Shown piece by piece: positions 35,257 to 43,254 of a stretch of 64,000 nucleotides of DNA. Location: the NCBI GenBank assembly GCA_947165255.1, contig CAMUZR010000001.1, positions 124,001-188,000 of the forward strand. Direction: 5' to 3'. The notes beneath the pieces are model-generated. The model saw nothing but the letters and a program-made list of their open reading frames with translations, made no database searches and was not told where the DNA came from. A program made the position numbers and the translations under genes. Numbering within the stretch: position 1 is the first letter of the stretch; each line of letters begins with the position of its first letter. The DNA comes from an uncultured Bacteroidales bacterium. GTDB lineage: Bacteria > Bacteroidota > Bacteroidia > Bacteroidales > P3.

Positions 35257-35307
35257 TTTACAGAGTGAGTGCTGCTATTCACTCAGAATACAGAATTATT
35301 ATACAGA

Positions 35308-36057
35308 ATGTCGCCCGTTTGGATAAGTGCCATAGGCCTTAGTTTGGCCACCATCATGGGAACCCTCATCGGGTTCTTTGTCAAAGAACTGCCTCACAAA
35401 TGGAATGATGCCGTGCTGGGGTTCTGTGCCGGCATTATGCTGGCGGCGGCCACATTGGGACTTATCGTCCCTGCTGTGCAGGGGGCTGGGCCTTCGCATT
35501 GGTGGCTGCCCGCCATAGGCGTAGCCGTGGGTGCTCTCTTCCTTAACGTTCTCGACCTCCTCACGCCCCACCTGCACAAAATCACTGGCCTCGACATGGA
35601 GGAGCACCGCAACAACAAGTCCTCTGTTAACCGCATTCTCCTTTTCGTCATGGCCGTGGCCATTCACAAACTGCCTGAGGGCATGGCCACTGGTGTCGGT
35701 TTCAATGCCGAAGAACTCAGCGGGGCTTGGGCGGTCACCCTTGGCATTGCCTTGCAGAATATCCCTGAGGGCATGGTGGTCGTCACTCCGCTCCTTTTGG
35801 TCGGAGTCAAGAAAATGCGCGCTTTCCTCATCTCGTTGGCCATCGCCATGCTAGAAGTCATCGGTGTATGGATTGGCTACGGCCTTGGAGCCATCTCCCA
35901 GTATCTGCTGCCCGTGATGCTGGCTTTTGCTGGCGGGGCAATGCTCTATGTGGTCAGCGATGAGATGATACCCGAAACCCACGCCCACGGCTATCAGAAA
36001 CTGGCTACCTACGCCCTCCTTCTCGGCTTCATGGTGATGGTGTTCATGGTAGAGTGA
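35308..36057 (+). CDS. ZIP-family metal transporter
   Basis: A 249-residue membrane protein with about eight helices. Helices 4 and 5 carry the paired metal motifs of ZIP proteins, VAIHKLPEGMATG and ALQNIPEGMVVVTP. A His-containing cytosolic loop (LTPHLHKITGLDMEEH) lies between helices 3 and 4. The likely substrates are Zn2+ or Fe2+, imported into the cytoplasm. The ATG at 35308 is chosen because residues before it are not hydrophobic or conserved. The start is 51 bp after bcp. Confidence 0.92.
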   Translation: MSPVWISAIGLSLATIMGTLIGFFVKELPHKWNDAVLGFCAGIMLAAATLGLIVPAVQGAGPSHWWLPAIGVAVGALFLNVLDLLTPHLHKITGLDMEEHRNNKSSVNRILLFVMAVAIHKLPEGMATGVGFNAEELSGAWAVTLGIALQNIPEGMVVVTPLLLVGVKKMRAFLISLAIAMLEVIGVWIGYGLGAISQYLLPVMLAFAGGAMLYVVSDEMIPETHAHGYQKLATYALLLGFMVMVFMVE

Positions 36058-36159
36058 GAAATGGCTCTTTCTTCGTCCGCATCTGATGGATAAAAACTAT
36101 TGTCGTCTATCGCACATTTTGTTTTTTTTCGGTTCGGATGACCTTTTTATAAGTGAATG

Positions 36160-36412
36160 GGATGGGGACGGTTCTATTCTGGTTCAGTACATTGTCGTTG
36201 CGGATTGAAAATCCTTATACACAATGGGTCTGGATTGCAAATCCAGACCAACGGGGTCGGGTGGGTCGGAACGAACATCCGCGGGGTCGAGGTTGGGAAC
36301 GGCATGGTGTCGAACATCCGCCAGGTCAGGTGGGTCGGGATGGAACATCCGCCGGATCGGGCCAACGGCACGCAGCCGAACATCCGCGGGGTCGGATACG
36401 ACTTTTTTGCGG
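36160..36412 (-). repeat. Cassette-end repeat, copy 1 (reverse orientation)
   Basis: Read on the minus strand: four GGCGGATGTTC-type units (36412 down to 36270), then the palindrome GGTCTGGATTTGCAATCCAGACC (36249-36227), then CCATTGTGTATAAGGATTTT, CAATCCGC and a tail ending ACAATGTACTGAA. The same order occurs on the plus strand at 42.66, 43.07 and 44.95 kb. It lies 3' of the toxin B/immunity B pair. The remaining bases of the 36058-36513 gap hold nothing else. Confidence 0.85.
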
Positions 36413-36513
36413 ATTACGCAAGCTTTTTAATAATTTATTTTATTAACAATCAAATTGTTGAAACTTTTCAAAGCTTGACTACATAATGACATCAATTTAT
36501 TACTCATGATACC

Positions 36514-37134
36514 TTATTGGATACGTTTTAACTCATATAGATATAAAGACTCTGCGGAATCAACAAAGTCTTCGAGATTTTCATTCTTAATATTGTAGAG
36601 AAGAACTTGAGAATATTTACCTTTGATTGCCATTGTAGTCCTACCCTCTTGCGTTTTAGGCGTCCTATCAAAAAGTTGTGTTAATATGTCACCAGGTTGC
36701 TCGTTGAGGGGTATCCAACTTCCAACATGTTCTATAAATGCCGAAAGGGCTTCTTCTGAAAGGATTGAATCGAAATCGAAAAGGTGCTCAATGTGATTGT
36801 TCATATCTATTATTATAACCATGTATTGATTCTCAACAAATCCATAAGTATAGCATGTTACATCATAATCTTTACCCCCTTCAGAGAAATACGTATCGTA
36901 CGGGAAACAAATAGATATTATCGGACCATTGTCATTCATAGGACGAGCATCAAGGCCTATTAGAATACAGCCGGGCCTGGAAACTCTGAAAAAAACTTCC
37001 CCAGTACTATCAATACATTTTTCTGTGATAAGGTGTTTCTCCTTCCTGACCGTATCACAATTGTAAATATCTTGACAGTGTGAATCTGGGATTATGGCAA
37101 GAAGAAATATAAGAGATAATATGAGCTTTTCCAT
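36514..37134 (-). CDS. Putative immunity protein for RHS tip B (exported)
   Basis: A 206-residue protein with signal peptide KLILSLIFLLAIIPDSHC followed by QDIYNCDTVRKEKH. It is AT-rich in composition compared with the surrounding block. It starts 12 bp after the stop of RHS tip B on the same strand, the position at which RHS immunity genes sit, so immunity is inferred from position alone. There is no recognised domain. The last gene of this cassette is followed by the repeat at 36.2-36.4 kb. Confidence 0.6.
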   Translation of the reverse strand: MEKLILSLIFLLAIIPDSHCQDIYNCDTVRKEKHLITEKCIDSTGEVFFRVSRPGCILIGLDARPMNDNGPIISICFPYDTYFSEGGKDYDVTCYTYGFVENQYMVIIIDMNNHIEHLFDFDSILSEEALSAFIEHVGSWIPLNEQPGDILTQLFDRTPKTQEGRTTMAIKGKYSQVLLYNIKNENLEDFVDSAESLYLYELKRIQ

Positions 37135-37146
37135 TTTATTGTTTTG

Positions 37147-37989
37147 TTACCTAGTTTGTAGTTTCTGTACCTTTTTTTTGAACGTTTCATATGTAGGTGA
37201 TTTACCGCCAAGTTTAATCCTACCATTACGGTCATAGAAACTCACAGACCGTATGAAACCATCGCGATTTGCAGTGCTACCATTACTAAAAGATGCGCCT
37301 GACGATGTTCCTTCTTTTTTGCTGTAGCCAAGAATTATTCCAAATCTATCACCTATACCAACGCAATCTTTATCCATAGATGGGTCAAGGTTAGAGCAAT
37401 TGGTTTCTACTGCATTATCAAGCGTATGTGTGTGAACATTGAACTTATCATCTTCAGCAAATTGAACCTTTCCCCCATGGGGTCCCAGTTCTTCGGGAGT
37501 TGTTGAAGTTCCATCTTTTCGTACCCTATAATACCATTCGTCAGCCCCTTCCTCTGCAGAATTATTATACATATCATCCATATTTTTGAAATCAATATCA
37601 TTTACATCAAAAGCATAATATCCTCCTTTATTAAATGATTTTTCATCAACATTCTTTCTAGTAACAATCATCATATTGATATCAGAACCTCCTTTTTTTA
37701 CAAATTGTTGCTTTCCATCTAAATTATAATAAGAAGTATCCCTCCCATCCGGATCAACCAGTATAATCGGATTCCATGCACAATAAGCATACGGGCTAAT
37801 ACTCGGATACTTATTCGCCATCGGGTCGATGCTCAGCCACATCGTCATCAGCTCGTGGTCCATGTACCTTGCACCGAAATAGCCGTAGCCTGTCTCACTA
37901 TCGCGCTCTTTGCCCGTGAAAACGAAGGGATGAAACCCTACCTTTTGAGTGTGGTTTACCCTTTCGGTTCTATCAATCCATTGCTGCAT
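37147..37989 (-). CDS. RHS tip B: core fragment plus JAB-like C-terminal domain
   Basis: A 280-residue orphan C-terminal tip of an RHS/YD-repeat protein. The core (FTGKERDSETGYGYFGARYM, DHELMTMWLSIDPMANKYPS, ISPYAYCAWNPIILVDPDGR) ends at the DPDGR hinge, after which the variable toxin domain begins. That domain has the spacing H-T-H then, about 15 residues later, P-S-x-x-D (FNVHTHT near 37430, NLDPSMDKD), like the zinc site of JAB/MPN-type toxins, though the usual Pro after the second His is missing. The YD repeats are absent, so it cannot work without being joined to a longer RHS. Its start overlaps the preceding lipoprotein gene by 34 nt. Confidence 0.75.
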   Translation of the reverse strand: MQQWIDRTERVNHTQKVGFHPFVFTGKERDSETGYGYFGARYMDHELMTMWLSIDPMANKYPSISPYAYCAWNPIILVDPDGRDTSYYNLDGKQQFVKKGGSDINMMIVTRKNVDEKSFNKGGYYAFDVNDIDFKNMDDMYNNSAEEGADEWYYRVRKDGTSTTPEELGPHGGKVQFAEDDKFNVHTHTLDNAVETNCSNLDPSMDKDCVGIGDRFGIILGYSKKEGTSSGASFSNGSTANRDGFIRSVSFYDRNGRIKLGGKSPTYETFKKKVQKLQTR

Positions 37990-38720
37990 TCTTCTTCTTT
38001 TTCTGTGACAGTCAAATTCCTTGTCCCATCAAGGTTTCTATCAGAGGTGTTTCTTTTAAGAGTTGCGTTTGTAGAAAAAACGTCCTGAATGCTGTCTTTA
38101 CTCAAAATTTTGAATTTTCTTCTGTCTAACTCTATGTAGTTTACAGGTCTTTTCTGTAGAAAAATACCCTTTGTCTCAATTCGGTAAATACCGGGTTCCT
38201 TAATAATAATATCATCAGATTTAGATAAAACCCTTGATATTGCATTTGCTTTAATACAGATGTTGATTGTATCCGGAAAACTGCTCTGACATAGACTTAT
38301 GGTATCCGAATCAATGGCAATAGACCCCCTTGCTGTGGAGAAACACATTAAACAATTTTGATATGCAACTTTATCACACAAGATCACGACATCATCTTTT
38401 TGTGGTAAACCATCTGCTCGATAAACTTCCACAGGGAAACATTCTACATTCTGGATAAAACTATTCAATACTAAATAATTTCCTTCTATCCACCAATTAC
38501 CATCCGATGACATATCTGCTATATCATAGATATAGTGCCACTCAAAAGTGCCATCTGGATTTAGTGAAACTCGATAATAAAAAATCCCAAATTCCTCAAA
38601 TGTTCCGGATAAAGTCGATACACTATATTTCTTTGACAGACAACTAGACATACTCACACATAATGAAAGAGTCCCTATCATGCATAAAAACAGGCGGATT
38701 GTTTTTTTTAAATCATTCAT
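37956..38720 (-). CDS. Putative lipoprotein immunity for RHS tip A
   Basis: A 254-residue lipoprotein (IRLFLCMIGTLSLCVSMSSC, lipobox MSSC). It starts 8 bp after the stop of RHS tip A, the immunity position. Residues 35-80 (VSTLSGTFEEFGIFYYRVSL, WHYIYDIADMSSDGNWWIEG) look like a lipocalin-type beta barrel, WxxEG included. The ATG at 38718-38720 is used; an upstream in-frame GTG at 38729 adds three residues. Its 3' end overlaps RHS tip B. The immunity role is positional inference. Confidence 0.6.
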   Translation of the reverse strand: MNDLKKTIRLFLCMIGTLSLCVSMSSCLSKKYSVSTLSGTFEEFGIFYYRVSLNPDGTFEWHYIYDIADMSSDGNWWIEGNYLVLNSFIQNVECFPVEVYRADGLPQKDDVVILCDKVAYQNCLMCFSTARGSIAIDSDTISLCQSSFPDTINICIKANAISRVLSKSDDIIIKEPGIYRIETKGIFLQKRPVNYIELDRRKFKILSKDSIQDVFSTNATLKRNTSDRNLDGTRNLTVTEKEEECSNGLIEPKG

Positions 38721-38728
38721 AAATGGCA

Positions 38729-39670
38729 CTATTTGATATTCCTATATGGGTACACTTGTTTCCCATCTTTTATATAATAAACACCTCTTACCCATGCTTC
38801 AGATATACGAGGAGAAGGATTAATGTTATTAAATATGTGATTAAAGCTATCCGGTGAATATGCATATTGCGTAGAATATGCATTTATTTCACAGAACATT
38901 AAATTACCTTGATGCAGCTGATGTCTGTAATCTTGAATAGCATGCGTCGTTTCATGTACCAAATTTGCCATTCCTATTAAAGGATGATCTTGATAGTTGA
39001 TAGAAATCACTCCATTTGTTTCTAGGAAAGTATTCTGTTGGAAGACTTCTTTTGATGGATTAAAAGAATATTTTGTTTCTGATTTTTCTAATTCACCTAA
39101 ACCAATAATAAAATCCTCCAACAAACCTTTTTGATATTCCAAATCCGATAATTCATTATTTAGGTCGGTCAGTTTTTTTACTTTCTTCGACGGCTTTAGT
39201 TTTGTATTGTTTGTAATTTCGTTAATCCTGTCTTTTTTTGATTGTATTTCTTTTGAAATATCCGAAATTCTATTATTTACAGCCTTTTCTATCTTTCGTG
39301 CTTGTTTCTCATCCTCGGGTTTATCCCATTCCCTTCCATCCGAATCTATCAACTTCACTGGATTCCAAGCACAATAGGCATACGGAGATATACTTGGATA
39401 TTTGCCACTCATCGGGTCGATACTGAGCCACATGGTCATCAGCTCATGATCCATGTATCTTGCACCGAAATACCCATACCCCGTCTCCTCGTCGCGTTCT
39501 TTGCCCGTGAAAGAACACACCATGTATCGGGCGGAACTTATTTGTGCACTGTGGATTATAAAGGGTTGACAGGTTGCGTTTTTGAAGAAAAATGGCCCAG
39601 AATACGCCAACCCAAGACCATGACAGGGCATTGTCCTTTTATGTTCAGATATGGCACGTGCAGGCTGCAT
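38729..39670 (-). CDS. RHS tip A: core fragment plus zinc-metallopeptidase-like toxin domain
   Basis: A 313-residue orphan RHS tip. The core runs FTGKERDEETGYGYFGARYM to YAYCAWNPVKLIDSDGREWD. A coiled-coil region follows (ARKIEKAVNNRISDISKEIQ, KKVKKLTDLNNELSDLE), then a domain with NLVHETTHAIQDYRHQL, an HExxH zinc motif at about 38944-38958 with a plausible third ligand in CEINAYSTQYAY (Glu). The start is uncertain: ATG at 39668-39670 is chosen because GAAGGAGGAAAG precedes it, but an in-frame TTG at 39775 just after a -7 box is possible. The first ~50 residues are not RHS-like. Confidence 0.75.
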   Translation of the reverse strand: MQPARAISEHKRTMPCHGLGLAYSGPFFFKNATCQPFIIHSAQISSARYMVCSFTGKERDEETGYGYFGARYMDHELMTMWLSIDPMSGKYPSISPYAYCAWNPVKLIDSDGREWDKPEDEKQARKIEKAVNNRISDISKEIQSKKDRINEITNNTKLKPSKKVKKLTDLNNELSDLEYQKGLLEDFIIGLGELEKSETKYSFNPSKEVFQQNTFLETNGVISINYQDHPLIGMANLVHETTHAIQDYRHQLHQGNLMFCEINAYSTQYAYSPDSFNHIFNNINPSPRISEAWVRGVYYIKDGKQVYPYRNIK

Positions 39671-39770
39671 CTTTCTTTCCTCCTTCAACTTCATCGGGAC
39701 GTTCACCAAAAGGTAGGACAGGGCGGAGGGAGCCCCCCGCAACCCGCCCGTCACATCGGTGCAACGACGG

Positions 39771-39780
39771 TGCAAAGATA
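39771..39780 (-). promoter_or_regulatory. -7 promoter box for RHS tip A
   Basis: TATCTTTGCA on the minus strand, a perfect box about 100 bp upstream of the likely ATG at 39670. Confidence 0.6.
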
Positions 39781-39862
39781 CATTTTTTCTCCCAAACCGA
39801 CAAAAATGTGTACCTTTATCTGTCTTTCAAAATACAACAATCCACCACAAACACCTGTTATT

Positions 39863-40183
39863 ATGAACATTAAAATCGACACTAATTTTCGCTTCTCCGT
39901 GGCATCGATGCAGTATCTGCCCAGCGGGGAACTCTCCATCACCCTGGTTTCTGACGCTTCCCCAGCCGACGCACACTACCAATATGCCGCCAGCCTGGGC
40001 AGCGGCCGGGCACAGGAGAAGCCGTCGGTGAGCCTGCTGCAGTACGCGCGTGACTTTGCCGCCGCTGCCGACATCAAGGACAAAACCAAGGACACGTACC
40101 GCCTGATGGGCATCCATCTGGAGGCGTACGGCGACAGGCCAATCGACCGAGTGACGACCGCCTATCTGGAAGGATTCGTCTGA
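39863..40183 (+). pseudogene. Tyrosine integrase N-terminal fragment
   Basis: A 106-residue frame. The segment SLLQYARDFAAAADIKDKTK followed by DTYRLMGIHLEAYGDRPIDR and VTTAYLEGFV has the layout of the core-binding SAM-like domain of Bacteroidetes tyrosine recombinases (L-x-x-Y-A-x-x-F, K-T-K-x-T-Y, I-x-x-V-T, Y-L-E-G-F). The fragment ends at TGA right after this domain; the catalytic part with the R-H-R-Y residues is absent. The DNA after the TGA is RHS coding sequence in the same frame, so the integrase was cut off by the RHS segment. Confidence 0.7.
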
Positions 40184-42044
40184 CGCCAGCTGGATTCCGT
40201 CTTCGACCCGGAGGGGTTTGCCACCACCTACTGCTACGACATACTGGGCAGGATGACAAAACGCATCCATCCCGATGCAGGTACCAAGCACTATACCTAC
40301 GACAATGCGGGCAATTTGCTGGAGGAAATCAATCCTCTCGGACAAATTAATTACGACTACACATACTACAGACTGTTAAAAAAGCGTTATTACATGACGT
40401 TTTCTTGCCTCGGCATAGTGCAAACGCTGCGTGATTTGCCCTCTGCGCTCGGCTTATCGAAAACGTTATAGCAACATGACAGGCAACGACGTGACATACA
40501 CCTATAGCGCCAGCGGCAGGACGGAAGACAGAGCTGCGCAAAGCGAGAGAAGAGCAAACTTGTTTGTTTTTCCAAGCCAAAGCAACGTTGGCGTAGCCAA
40601 CCCTATGCACGCCGCCGTGGACGACAGATACTACAGCTACTATGCCTACGACTATGGAGGAGAACGGAGGCTGAAGTTGACAGGGAAGAATCACCTTGTT
40701 GATGTCAATGCAAACTATATGGCCACCCATTCGGTGCTGGACAGCCCCACCCTCTACCCGTCGGCCTACATGGTGGTCACTTCCAAAGGCTATACCAAGC
40801 ACTACTATGCCGGGGCAGAGCGGGTGGCGGCACGCATCGGTGGCGGCTGGTCGTCCGGCTCGGTGCCTTTGGCAGGCAACGACGACAGCCTCAGTGCAAG
40901 GGCCGACCTGCTTTACACGCAGAGCCTCGAACAGGCAAACGGCCGCGTGCTGGAGGCAAACGACCCCGGCTGCGTCTACGGACCCCTGGTAGAATCGGAA
41001 GGGCTGAACGCAACGATAGAGGAGATACCCAACCATCTGCAGGCAGTGGCAGAGGCCGACTGCGGAACGTTTTTGGAAGCCATGCACCAGCTGGTGGAAG
41101 GCGGTCCCGGCGGACCGGAAAATGATGTGTACTTCTACCACTCCGACCACCTAGGCAGTGCCAGCTGGATAACCGACAGTGCCGGACAGGCAATACAGCA
41201 CCTGCAGTACCTTCCCTTCGGCGAACCGTACGTCAACCAGCGCACAAGCAACTACAGCGAACGGTTCACTTTCACGGGCAAAGAGCGCGATTCGGAAACA
41301 GGCTACGGCTATTTCGGTGCAAGGTATATGGATCACGAACTGATTACCATGTGGCTCAGCGTGGACCCGCTGGCGGACAAGTACCCGAGCATTAGCCCGT
41401 ATACATATTGTGCTTGGAATCCCATTATAGCTATAGATCCTAGTGGTATGGACTCTGTTCACACGCCAAATGGAATTGCCAACGTGGGTGATGGTTATAG
41501 GGCGACACCTGACGGAAAGTATCTCTATGGAGAAGGACTGCAGCCAAAGCGATGGAACCCAAACCTTGAAATTGGTGGTATTGTCGGGGATGGATTTCGT
41601 GGAGGCTACGAAAATTGCGATGAATCAGAATTACCCTTAATACATAATGAAAAGATTATTAACTTAGCAAACAATGCTATTCCTGTTGCAGTTCCAATCG
41701 GGGCCTTTTTGTGGGAACAACTCTTCACTGCTGCAGGAACAGCCATTGAAGCATTTGCTGCAATAGCATGGATAATACCAGCCTGCTTGTTAGTCTCTAG
41801 TGATACACGACCGAATCAGAATGTGCAAGAGGGAAATAAATTTGGCGAAAACAATGTTGCAGAGACAAAAGAGAATATGTATCATCCATTTGCCCATGAT
41901 ACAAAAAAGAATGGAAAATTGAAGGGTGGCAGGTCAGATCGTCATGCTGCACAATATAATCATGGAGGGAAGAGAAGATCCCCCAACCCCAACCAGAGAA
42001 AAGGGGCACAAGAAAGACGTAATAAAGGTAAACAAATTAACTAA
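40184..42044 (+). pseudogene. RHS tip C: degraded YD-repeat part, intact core and variable C-terminal domain
   Basis: After the integrase stop the frame reads YD repeats (LDSVFDPEGFATTYCYDILG then TYDNAGNLLEEINPLGQINY) up to 40375, then loses frame. A second frame (GTG at 40431) resumes with TGNDVTYTYSASGR, carries a ~30-codon non-RHS stretch (about 40510-40605) and continues with DYGGERRLKLTGKN, YAGAERVAARIGGGW, YHSDHLGSASWITDSAGQAI and the FTGKERD-to-YCAWNP core, ending at IDPSGMDSVH. The tip has a hydrophobic segment (AVPIGAFLWEQLFTAAGTAI, EAFAAIAWIIPACLLV) and a basic tail (GGRSDRHAAQYNHGGKRR, then KGAQERRNKGKQ). It lacks the N-terminal delivery domains. The product is uncertain. Confidence 0.75.
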
Positions 42045-42062
42045 CTTATAATTTTATAATAA

Positions 42063-42647
42063 ATGTTGAAGTGTAAAATTTTAAATGAGGCATTTTCTAG
42101 ACACAAGTTAATCGCCTTCAGAACCGAAAAAGAGGAGTGGGGAGAGACAATAATAGGCCATGTAGTAGGATTGGAGGTTGGGAAAATTACAATAAATGAA
42201 ATTGATGAATACGGAATTCCTATTGGCTTTACAACGTTCAAGACTGATGATATACTTGACATTATGATTGAAGATAAAACAATTAGATGTCTCGAAATCT
42301 TAGAGAAAAACCAGCAATTATTGTCACCTGAAAAGAGTTCAACGGTTTGGGGAATTGAAGAAGACATAAAAAATAGTCTCATAGATAGTATAACGGAAAG
42401 AAAACCCATTATACTCTTTGTAAAGGATGGCAATACGGACGATACAAACATTATTGGTTTCGTTAAAGAAATGGATGATGATTGTGTGTTGATTGAACTG
42501 ATAGACAGGTATGGTGAGTATGACGGGAGAATTCTTATTCCTATTGATACAATCACTGGAGTAAGATTGGATGGTCAAGAATCCAATGCTAGATGGCTAT
42601 TATACCAATCCCGTTATAATAGAGATGTATCGTGTCCTAATCGATAA
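42063..42647 (+). CDS. Putative immunity protein for RHS tip C, two tandem domains
   Basis: A 194-residue soluble acidic protein starting 18 bp after the RHS tip C stop. It contains an internal duplication: residues 30-69 (IIGHVVGLEVGKITINEIDE, YGIPIGFTTFKTDDI) align with 130-170 (IIGFVKEMDDDCVLIELIDR, YGEYDGRILIPIDTI). Each repeat looks like a small SH3-like beta barrel. It is AT-rich. The role as immunity is inferred from position and acidity, which would suit neutralising the basic tail of tip C. A repeat of the cassette-end type follows immediately. Confidence 0.65.
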   Translation: MLKCKILNEAFSRHKLIAFRTEKEEWGETIIGHVVGLEVGKITINEIDEYGIPIGFTTFKTDDILDIMIEDKTIRCLEILEKNQQLLSPEKSSTVWGIEEDIKNSLIDSITERKPIILFVKDGNTDDTNIIGFVKEMDDDCVLIELIDRYGEYDGRILIPIDTITGVRLDGQESNARWLLYQSRYNRDVSCPNR

Positions 42648-42656
42648 ATAACACTC

Positions 42657-42764
42657 GACCCGGCGGATGTTTGGTACCGTGCCGTTGGTGTGGATTTGCA
42701 ATCCAGACCCATTGAGTATAAGGTTTTTCAATCCGCCGGGCAACAATGTACTGAAATAAGTAAT
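42657..42764 (+). repeat. Cassette-end repeat, copy 2
   Basis: One GGCGGATGTTT unit, then CCGTTGGTGTGGATTTGCAA through TCCAGACCC (palindrome at 42687-42709), then ATTGAGTATAAGG and CAATCCGC and ACAATGTACTGAA. It is 3' of immunity C on its strand. Confidence 0.85.
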
Positions 42765-42844
42765 TGCTCAAATATATTTTACATATAATTTCTCGTTGGG
42801 CTGGATTTGCAATCATGAGCGGTCGAAAAATTCTTGATTAACAG

Positions 42845-43075
42845 TTGCCCGTTGATAATAAGGCGGTGTCGAGCATGCTTAAAAGCGGGGAACGGATGTT
42901 CCATCTGCTTCTGTACGCATTCTGCATGACGGACAGGATAAGCCAACGACGTGTCGAAACAATGTTCAACAGCCAGCAGTTCAAGACACTCTTCGATTAT
43001 GCAGAAGGGATGACGGTTAGCCGTAGCTACATCTCCACAAGGCTGTCGAAAATGAATGTGGAGTCCCGACCCGGC
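42845..43075 (+). pseudogene. Orphan coding fragment between two cassette-end repeats
   Basis: An open frame whose first in-frame start is TTG at 42845, reading AVSSMLKSGERMFHLLLYAF, TDRISQRRVETMFNSQQFKT and DYAEGMTVSRSYISTRLSKM before entering the next repeat near 43070. The helical, basic pattern with SRSYISTRLSKM resembles the end of a DNA-binding protein, but I do not recognise a family. It has no clear promoter and both ends are cut by repeat DNA, so it is probably a residue of another cassette. Confidence 0.4.
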
Positions 43076-43200
43076 GGATGTTCGTGTCGTGCCATTGCCC
43101 TGATCCGACCCAGCGGAAGTTCGGCTGCGTGTCGTTGGTCTGGCTTTGCAATCCAGACCCATTGAGTATAAGGATTTTCAATCCGCAAAAGCAATGAACT
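43065..43200 (+). repeat. Cassette-end repeat, copy 3
   Basis: Two units (GGCGGATGTTC and AGCGGAAGTTC), then GTTGGTCTGGCTTTGCAATC through CAGACCC (43135-43160), ATTGAGTATAAGG, CAATCCGC and a degenerate tail. Confidence 0.82.
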
Positions 43201-43254
43201 GAACCGAAATAGCGCGTGTGGCAATAAAACAGCCACATCTTCGTTATCCTAGTG

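Noticed and set aside
36250..36412. GGCGGATGTTC units considered as a CRISPR array
   Set aside because: Spacing between units is irregular, flanks are repeat-rich, and the same units occur singly elsewhere.
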